Both the position numbers and the translations under genes were made by a program. From assembly GCA_005888675.1 (NCBI GenBank), contig VBBA01000112.1:1-7883 (forward strand): 7,883 bases of DNA, read 5' to 3'. Each line of letters begins with the position of its first letter. The stretch's first letter is position 1. A model generated the notes under the pieces. It was not told the DNA's origin. It ran no database searches and saw only the letters and a program-made list of their open reading frames with translations. Shown piece after piece: positions 4,346-7,883 of the stretch. The stretch comes from Candidatus Bathyarchaeota archaeon. GTDB lineage: Archaea; Thermoproteota; Bathyarchaeia; 40CM-2-53-6.

Positions 4346-6145
4346 CTAGGTCAACTTCAACTTGACCGGATGGAGACCTGTGCTGTCCAGTCTAAGTTGG
4401 ACAGTGAAGAAACTCCTGATGGCGCCTAGGAGTCTAGGGTCCATGGTTTCCCGGTTTCCCAGGAATATTACGGTCGAGTTGGGAACGCTTACTAGTTCGA
4501 ATAGCTGTTTGATTCCTGAATAGGTTTGTTCCCAATGCTGGCCCATTATGAGCTCAGCTAAGCTGTCGAAGACAATACTAACGTTCGTCGTCTTATTGTT
4601 CTCTAACAGTTCAGAGGCTATCGAGGCCACAAGTCCCAACTCACGATCTGGTATCTCAACCTCGCCATCGGACAATTCGCTCATTGATGAGACTAGAGAG
4701 GAGGCGGCGATCACCTTGACCATCTTGTTCCCCTTCAAGGTTCGATATAGCTTGCTGGATTTCGAAGTGAAAAGCGCGCATAGTTCGGCGTTCGAAGCTC
4801 CTTCCGTGAAGAATCGATTGACCACGTCCTCATGACTTGCGCTTGAATCATATTCCAAGAGTATCTTGGATCCCTGAACGCGTTGATGATCTAGATCGAT
4901 GAGATTGGAGAAGGTGTCCTTTGTATCGGAAAGATTGAGGACCTCCACTTCAGTATTATTTCTTAGGAATTCTGACAACAGGGGACGGGGTGCCTTGCTA
5001 CTTTCCATTAGGTAGAGTTCAGAGACGGGTTGATTCTTGTCGTGGATGTCTTCGGTTAATGAGAATCGGGTGTTTCGAAGATCCTCTGGTCCCAATTCGG
5101 TCACGTACGTAAACAGTGTGGGTCCCGGGTTCAGCCGTTCGGAGAGGCTTTCCCGCGTTTTTGTGCTCCGAAACTCTGCGCTTCCGACTATCTTTCCAGA
5201 ACTTACCCAGCCGCCAAACTTTGGATGCCCCTTTGTCAGGCCCTCGATCATTGAGCCTGGACCCACCGAGTTGACTATTATCCGCCCGCCTGCCTCGACG
5301 ACACTTTGAAGTGACGCGGCGAGAAATGAGACGATTTCTTTCCCTCCATCGTGGAGTACAAGATATCTTTGTCCACCCTTCAGCATCGGTTGCGGAGTCA
5401 GCTGACTTGTCAACACACGTATTATTCCAGACTTGTCTCGGACAGCGATGGCGCAAAGAACGAAGAATAGGGAACTTGAGATGAGTCCGATCTGAGTCGG
5501 CAATGAGTTCGAGTCAGTTTGGACTAGGAAGACGAGTTGTGATGTTGGTAGCGAGAGCCACCCTGCGAGAAGCATGACTAGGGACGCCCTCACGTTGCTC
5601 ACCTTTGCCCGACTTATCGCGAGCAGTAGCAGAACGCTAGGGTAGGCAATTAGTGGCGCCATCAACGCTGTTGTGAATGTCACGTACCATTGCGGAGGAA
5701 CAAACATTACACCAAGCCAGGCATTTGTTGATGTGGTCGTCCCCCCTACCAACGCGATGATCGAGCCAACGATCCAAACGATGCCTATCATGTTGAAGGA
5801 GTGATAGATCGCGTTCGCAATAGATGGTCTAAGCAACCGAATGAGCGATTCTTTGAGTGTCCTCACATCTGGGCAGTAGTTGACGACTGCGGCCATGTGT
5901 CCAAAAGAGAGAATGACTAAGCCGAGGGAAAATATGGTTCCATAGATTGTCCAAATTACGACCGACTGATCTTGAACAAAATTTCGTAATGCATCAAACC
6001 CGACAAGAGCAAGGAAGTAGATGGAGAGTCGAAATAGATTGTCTCTAGCTAGGCCTATCGAAGAGCCCTTTTGACGATAAAGATAGAAGATTGCGATCAA
6101 CGGGGGTAAGACTGCAATTAGGTCTAGAAGACTCGCGACTGACAT
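4346..6145 (-). CDS. Seven-transmembrane protein with C-terminal degenerate KaiC/RecA-like domain
   Basis: 599 residues. The N-terminal third has seven hydrophobic segments (about 5-23, 38-55, 62-88, 114-135, 154-178, 186-208 and 217-236), like the membrane sensor part of archaeal signalling proteins. The rest is soluble, probably cytoplasmic. It seems to hold two related alpha/beta units, about 258-410 (begins QRYLVLHDGG) and 424-599 (begins GSKILLEYDS). The second resembles KaiC/RecA-type domains: a strand-then-D motif VSIVFDSLAEL (522-532) stands where Walker B would be, followed by a helix and the strand STVIFLGNRE (557-566). No Walker A (GxxxxGKT/S) is present, so ATPase activity is unlikely. 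The start is ATG 6143-6145 with GGAG at 6155-6158. It lies upstream of frdA on the same strand, but frdA has its own promoter. I cannot name the family with certainty; a membrane sensor or scaffold role is inferred. Confidence 0.8.
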   Translation of the reverse strand: MSVASLLDLIAVLPPLIAIFYLYRQKGSSIGLARDNLFRLSIYFLALVGFDALRNFVQDQSVVIWTIYGTIFSLGLVILSFGHMAAVVNYCPDVRTLKESLIRLLRPSIANAIYHSFNMIGIVWIVGSIIALVGGTTTSTNAWLGVMFVPPQWYVTFTTALMAPLIAYPSVLLLLAISRAKVSNVRASLVMLLAGWLSLPTSQLVFLVQTDSNSLPTQIGLISSSLFFVLCAIAVRDKSGIIRVLTSQLTPQPMLKGGQRYLVLHDGGKEIVSFLAASLQSVVEAGGRIIVNSVGPGSMIEGLTKGHPKFGGWVSSGKIVGSAEFRSTKTRESLSERLNPGPTLFTYVTELGPEDLRNTRFSLTEDIHDKNQPVSELYLMESSKAPRPLLSEFLRNNTEVEVLNLSDTKDTFSNLIDLDHQRVQGSKILLEYDSSASHEDVVNRFFTEGASNAELCALFTSKSSKLYRTLKGNKMVKVIAASSLVSSMSELSDGEVEIPDRELGLVASIASELLENNKTTNVSIVFDSLAELIMGQHWEQTYSGIKQLFELVSVPNSTVIFLGNRETMDPRLLGAIRSFFTVQLRLDSTGLHPVKLKLT

Positions 6146-6248
6146 TCCTTGAAGCTCCTGACTGTCCTCCGCTCGAACACTCTTTCGTCCGCAGTCGGAT
6201 TCTCATTTGAGGAGACAGACACTCTCTACACTAGGCTGATGTTACCTC

Positions 6249-6251
6249 CAT
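6249..6251 (-). other. Leader region of the 7TM gene: isolated SD and possible 6-codon ORF
   Basis: In the 157-nt gap between the HIT gene and the 7TM gene, the minus strand holds GGAGGT (6244-6249), a perfect Shine-Dalgarno core about 100 nt ahead of the 7TM ATG. The ATG at 6249-6251 overlapping it opens a 6-codon reading frame (MEVTSA, then stop). A candidate TATA (TATTATCC) lies about 20 nt further upstream. Nothing else coding is seen in this gap. Chance occurrence is quite possible. Confidence 0.2.
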
Positions 6252-6302
6252 TGGGATGTGATGGTTTATGGATAATACGGGATTTGCGGGCCTTCTTTCT
6301 TG

Positions 6303-6728
6303 CTATTGCAAATGTTTCTGGATTCTATTTACTAAGTCGGCATAGGCTTCCTGGCCTAGCCTTTTCCTCTTGGTGCCACTGGTCCAGATTGGACGACCCC
6401 ATAGGGGATCTGATCGGTACCTCGGGACCAAGTGCCAATGCATGTGTGGCTGGCCATTGCCCAAGAGTTCATAGTTCATCTTGTCTGGTTTGAAAGCCAA
6501 GGCCAAGGCACGGGCGACGTTTGACATGTCCTCGAGGAATTCTTTTCGTTCTTCATCGCTGATGTCATACAACTCTACCTCATGCTTCCTGAACACCACG
6601 AACGAGTAGCCGAGGAAGTACTGGTCAGGATTGAGTTTGGCGGTCGAAGTCTTAGTCTCATAGAAGACCAGGTGACGATCCTTCTTCAGACTCTGGCATA
6701 TCCAACAATCCTCTGAAGACGGTTTCAT
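6303..6728 (-). CDS. HIT-family protein (histidine triad nucleotide hydrolase/transferase)
   Basis: A 141-residue HIT protein. The active-site triad H95-M-H97-W-H99-L-V (QPHMHWHLV) is complete; in the family the middle His forms the covalent nucleotidyl intermediate that cleaves or transfers the alpha-phosphate of dinucleoside polyphosphates or AMP-lysine type substrates. The N-terminal C8-x-x-C11 (DCWICQ) may bind zinc with His residues further on, as in many HIT proteins. LGYSFVVFRKHEVELYDISDEE (from 39) is the usual HIT strand-helix region before the motif. The real substrate is not predictable. The start is ATG 6726-6728, with no strong ribosome binding site. A weak CTTATC about 30 nt upstream could be a TATA box for a near-leaderless mRNA. 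The gene stands alone, 157 nt before the 7TM gene. Confidence 0.92.
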   Translation of the reverse strand: MKPSSEDCWICQSLKKDRHLVFYETKTSTAKLNPDQYFLGYSFVVFRKHEVELYDISDEERKEFLEDMSNVARALALAFKPDKMNYELLGNGQPHMHWHLVPRYRSDPLWGRPIWTSGTKRKRLGQEAYADLVNRIQKHLQ

Positions 6729-6836
6729 GTAGGATCGAAGGGTTTTCTGCGGAAGATAAGTAAGATGTCATAGATTGGGGTCAAAACATAGCCAGATTCC
6801 CGCCTAGACCACTCGTAGGTTCGTCTCTCTAAGCAG

Positions 6837-7064
6837 CTAGGCTCGGATCTTGTGGGCCACTCGTCGTTCCCTCAGTCTACGTCCTTGTCCCCTCAGGGGT
6901 TTGGACCGTGCGACCGGTCCTTCACCCTGCAAGGTAACGAGCCATTCCGGAATCACTATCGCTCGGATGAAAGTCTGAACATTCGTCCCTCTCTTCTTAG
7001 CGAGATCCTCCAGTTCTACGAATTGTTTGGAGTCGAGCGTTTGCATGAACTTTTTCGTTCGCAT
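6837..7064 (-). CDS. Small ribbon-helix-helix-like protein with basic tail
   Basis: 75 residues from ATG 7062-7064. Residues 4-45 (KKFMQTLDSK...FIRAIVIPEWL) read as one short strand followed by two helices, the layout of Arc/MetJ/CopG DNA-binding proteins. The pattern strand - xLEDLAKKRG - (V)QTFIRAxVIPEW is typical of short archaeal ribbon-helix-helix proteins. The C-terminal 25 residues are strongly basic (RSKPLRGQGRRLRERR), suggesting nucleic-acid contact. Longer readings exist from 7148 and even 7244, the latter inside tRNA-Ser. They are rejected because the TATA box TTATAAT (7102-7107) predicts a transcript start near 7079, between those starts and ATG 7064. The target is unknown. It stands alone between the HIT gene and tRNA-Ser. 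Confidence 0.65.
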   Translation of the reverse strand: MRTKKFMQTLDSKQFVELEDLAKKRGTNVQTFIRAIVIPEWLVTLQGEGPVARSKPLRGQGRRLRERRVAHKIRA

Positions 7065-7100
7065 CTTTCTGTTTACAGCGGAAGAAAAGGATAGATTCGG

Positions 7101-7109
7101 ATTATAACT
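7101..7109 (-). promoter_or_regulatory. TATA box of the ribbon-helix-helix gene
   Basis: The minus strand reads AGTTATAAT, a good archaeal TATA element. A start about 26 nt downstream gives a leader of about 15 nt to ATG 7064. This decides the start codon of that gene. Confidence 0.6.
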
Positions 7110-7202
7110 CTCAAGTACAGTTTTTACGCAAAGAAGTTCAATAGCCATTAAAGGCAAACTGCGCGCCCAGCTGCGCCCATTCAGGCTAAATTCCGAATAA
7201 AG

Positions 7203-7318
7203 CGCCGGGAGTGGGATTCGAACCCACGCGGGCACAAGGCCCAACGGCTGTCATGTTTCTGGCCATCAAACCGTATGAGATCTCGAGGCCGTCGCTTTAA
7301 CCGCTCAGCCATCCCGGC
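7203..7318 (-). tRNA. tRNA-Ser(CGA) with a canonical 37/38 intron
   Basis: On the minus strand, the acceptor stem GCCGGGA (7312-7318) pairs with TCCCGGC (7204-7210), with discriminator G (7203), as expected for Ser. The anticodon stem ACGGC (7288-7292)/GCCGT (7244-7248) encloses the exon loop CTCGAG...A. The anticodon CGA is at 7283-7285. The long variable arm (GGGC CTTGT GCCC, within 7231-7242) is class II. The T-arm is GTGGG TTCGAAT CCCAC (7211-7227). CCA is not encoded. The 32-nt insertion 3' of position 37 is a standard archaeal intron. The leucine-like class II shape is excluded by the anticodon. A tandem GC-rich repeat (TGGGCGC, about 10 nt apart, near 7160-7182) lies downstream. Confidence 0.95.
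7250..7281 (-). other. Intron of tRNA-Ser(CGA), position 37/38
   Basis: 32 nt between G37 (7282) and A38 (7249). The intron folds on itself with TCAT/ATGA and GTTT/AAAC helices separated by a 3-nt bulge (ACG), consistent with a splicing-endonuclease substrate, although the central 4-bp helix is not textbook. Confidence 0.85.
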
Positions 7319-7344
7319 ACGAACTTAGATGAAATAACCGAGGC

Positions 7345-7353
7345 TCTTATACC
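7345..7353. promoter_or_regulatory. Shared TATA element between tRNA-Ser and eno
   Basis: CTTATACCG on the plus strand (TTATAC), GGTATAAG on the minus strand. It lies 27-32 nt from the 5' end of tRNA-Ser in one direction and about 26 nt from a likely eno transcript start (~7374) in the other. No second TATA-like element is seen in the 72-nt gap between the two genes. Confidence 0.5.
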
Positions 7354-7390
7354 GCTTTTTACACTCCGCCAGAAAGAAGGCATAGAGGCT

Positions 7391-7883
7391 TTGACAGAAG
7401 CAAGCGATTTCATCATAGATAGAATCCAGGCACGGGAAGTACTCGATTCTAGAGGTAACCCGACCGTCCAAGCGGACGTCTATACGAAGCGCGGATTCGG
7501 ACGATTTTCCGTCCCTTCCGGTGCGTCCAAGGGCCGATTCGAAGCCCATGAACTCAGGGATACGAGGGATAAACGGTATGGAGGCTTGGGGGTACGCACC
7601 GCGGTTGGGAACGTGACTAAAATCATCGGACCCTCCGTAATAGGATTGGACGCTCGGAACCAGTCGGGGATTGATCGGACTCTGTTGTCTCTGGACGGGA
7701 CAGAGAGGAAGGATCGGTTGGGAGCCAACGCATTATTGGCTGTCTCAATGGCAGTCGCAAAGGCAGCGGCGGATACGAACAAGAAACCCTTCTACAATTA
7801 TCTCTTGACAATTGGGAGGAGTCCACTGCTCCCGATGCCGATGATGAACATACTCAACGGAGGAAAACACGCGGGAAACGAAA
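7391..7883 (+). CDS. eno: Enolase, N-terminal part, runs off the window
   Basis: Phosphopyruvate hydratase, converting 2-phosphoglycerate to phosphoenolpyruvate in glycolysis and gluconeogenesis, in the cytoplasm with Mg2+. The visible 164 codons give the N-terminal domain and the start of the barrel: AREVLDSRGNPTV near 14-26, the flexible active-site loop VPSGASKGRFEA (the usual SGASTG has K for T), and MMNILNGGKHAGN near the window end with the catalytic-site His. TTG at 7391 is the only usable start before the conserved region; no ATG or GTG is in frame, and GAAGG (7376-7380) is a possible ribosome binding site 10 nt before it. About 60% of a normal enolase (~410-430 residues) lies beyond the window. 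It diverges from tRNA-Ser. Confidence 0.96.
   Translation, partial: MTEASDFIIDRIQAREVLDSRGNPTVQADVYTKRGFGRFSVPSGASKGRFEAHELRDTRDKRYGGLGVRTAVGNVTKIIGPSVIGLDARNQSGIDRTLLSLDGTERKDRLGANALLAVSMAVAKAAADTNKKPFYNYLLTIGRSPLLPMPMMNILNGGKHAGNE

Noticed and set aside
5019..5456. 145-codon minus-strand frame inside the 7TM gene
   Set aside because: It is a shifted frame within the cytoplasmic part of the 7TM protein; its Arg/Ser-rich composition is typical of a frame shadow.
6149..6493. 114-codon plus-strand frame over the HIT gene
   Set aside because: It is antisense to the complete HIT triad and to the 7TM leader, with no motif and no promoter.
7065..7244. Longer N-terminus for the ribbon-helix-helix protein
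   Set aside because: It would begin inside tRNA-Ser or upstream of the TATA box, and the added residues show no similarity to the family.

Overview
The window reads as chromosomal DNA of an archaeon, most likely a member of the TACK/Thermoproteota group (Nitrososphaeria- or Bathyarchaeia-like). Three things support this. Both tRNA genes carry archaeal-type introns, and one has two introns at non-canonical sites. Promoters look like short A/T-rich TATA boxes about 26 nt from short leaders. Several proteins are archaeal in style: an enolase, a small ribbon-helix-helix protein, and a 7TM protein fused to a degenerate KaiC-like domain. The lineage is an inference from sequence reading, not from a search.

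Layout. At 60-230 (+) is tRNA-Val(UAC), interrupted once in the D-loop and once in the variable loop and followed by a hairpin/T-rich terminator. At about 320-480 (+), otherwise empty, is a compact fold: a 15-bp closing stem around two hairpins, then a T6 tract. It is a candidate unclassified RNA. From 506 to 4238 on the minus strand runs one compact operon, frdA-frdB-frdC-frdD, followed by a small AhpD-like (CMD-family) gene. The Frd subunits have the gene order, cofactor residues and membrane anchors of the E. coli-type quinol:fumarate reductase. frdC has no ATG, GTG or TTG that keeps its essential N-terminus; a CTG lies 8 nt after a strong Shine-Dalgarno and one base after the frdB stop.

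Upstream on the same strand are a 7TM/KaiC-like membrane protein (4346-6145), a HIT-family nucleotide hydrolase/transferase (6303-6728) and a 75-residue ribbon-helix-helix protein (6837-7064). Beyond them lies tRNA-Ser(CGA) with a canonical 37/38 intron (7203-7318, minus). It diverges from the enolase gene (7391 to the window edge, plus) with one TATA element that could serve both.

How the genes work together. The four Frd subunits form a membrane complex that passes electrons between the quinone pool and succinate/fumarate. The CMD gene may give a linked thiol-redox or peroxide-handling function. Enolase belongs to central carbon metabolism. The 7TM protein has its own ribosome binding site and the frd operon has its own promoter, so a regulatory link between them is only a guess from adjacency.
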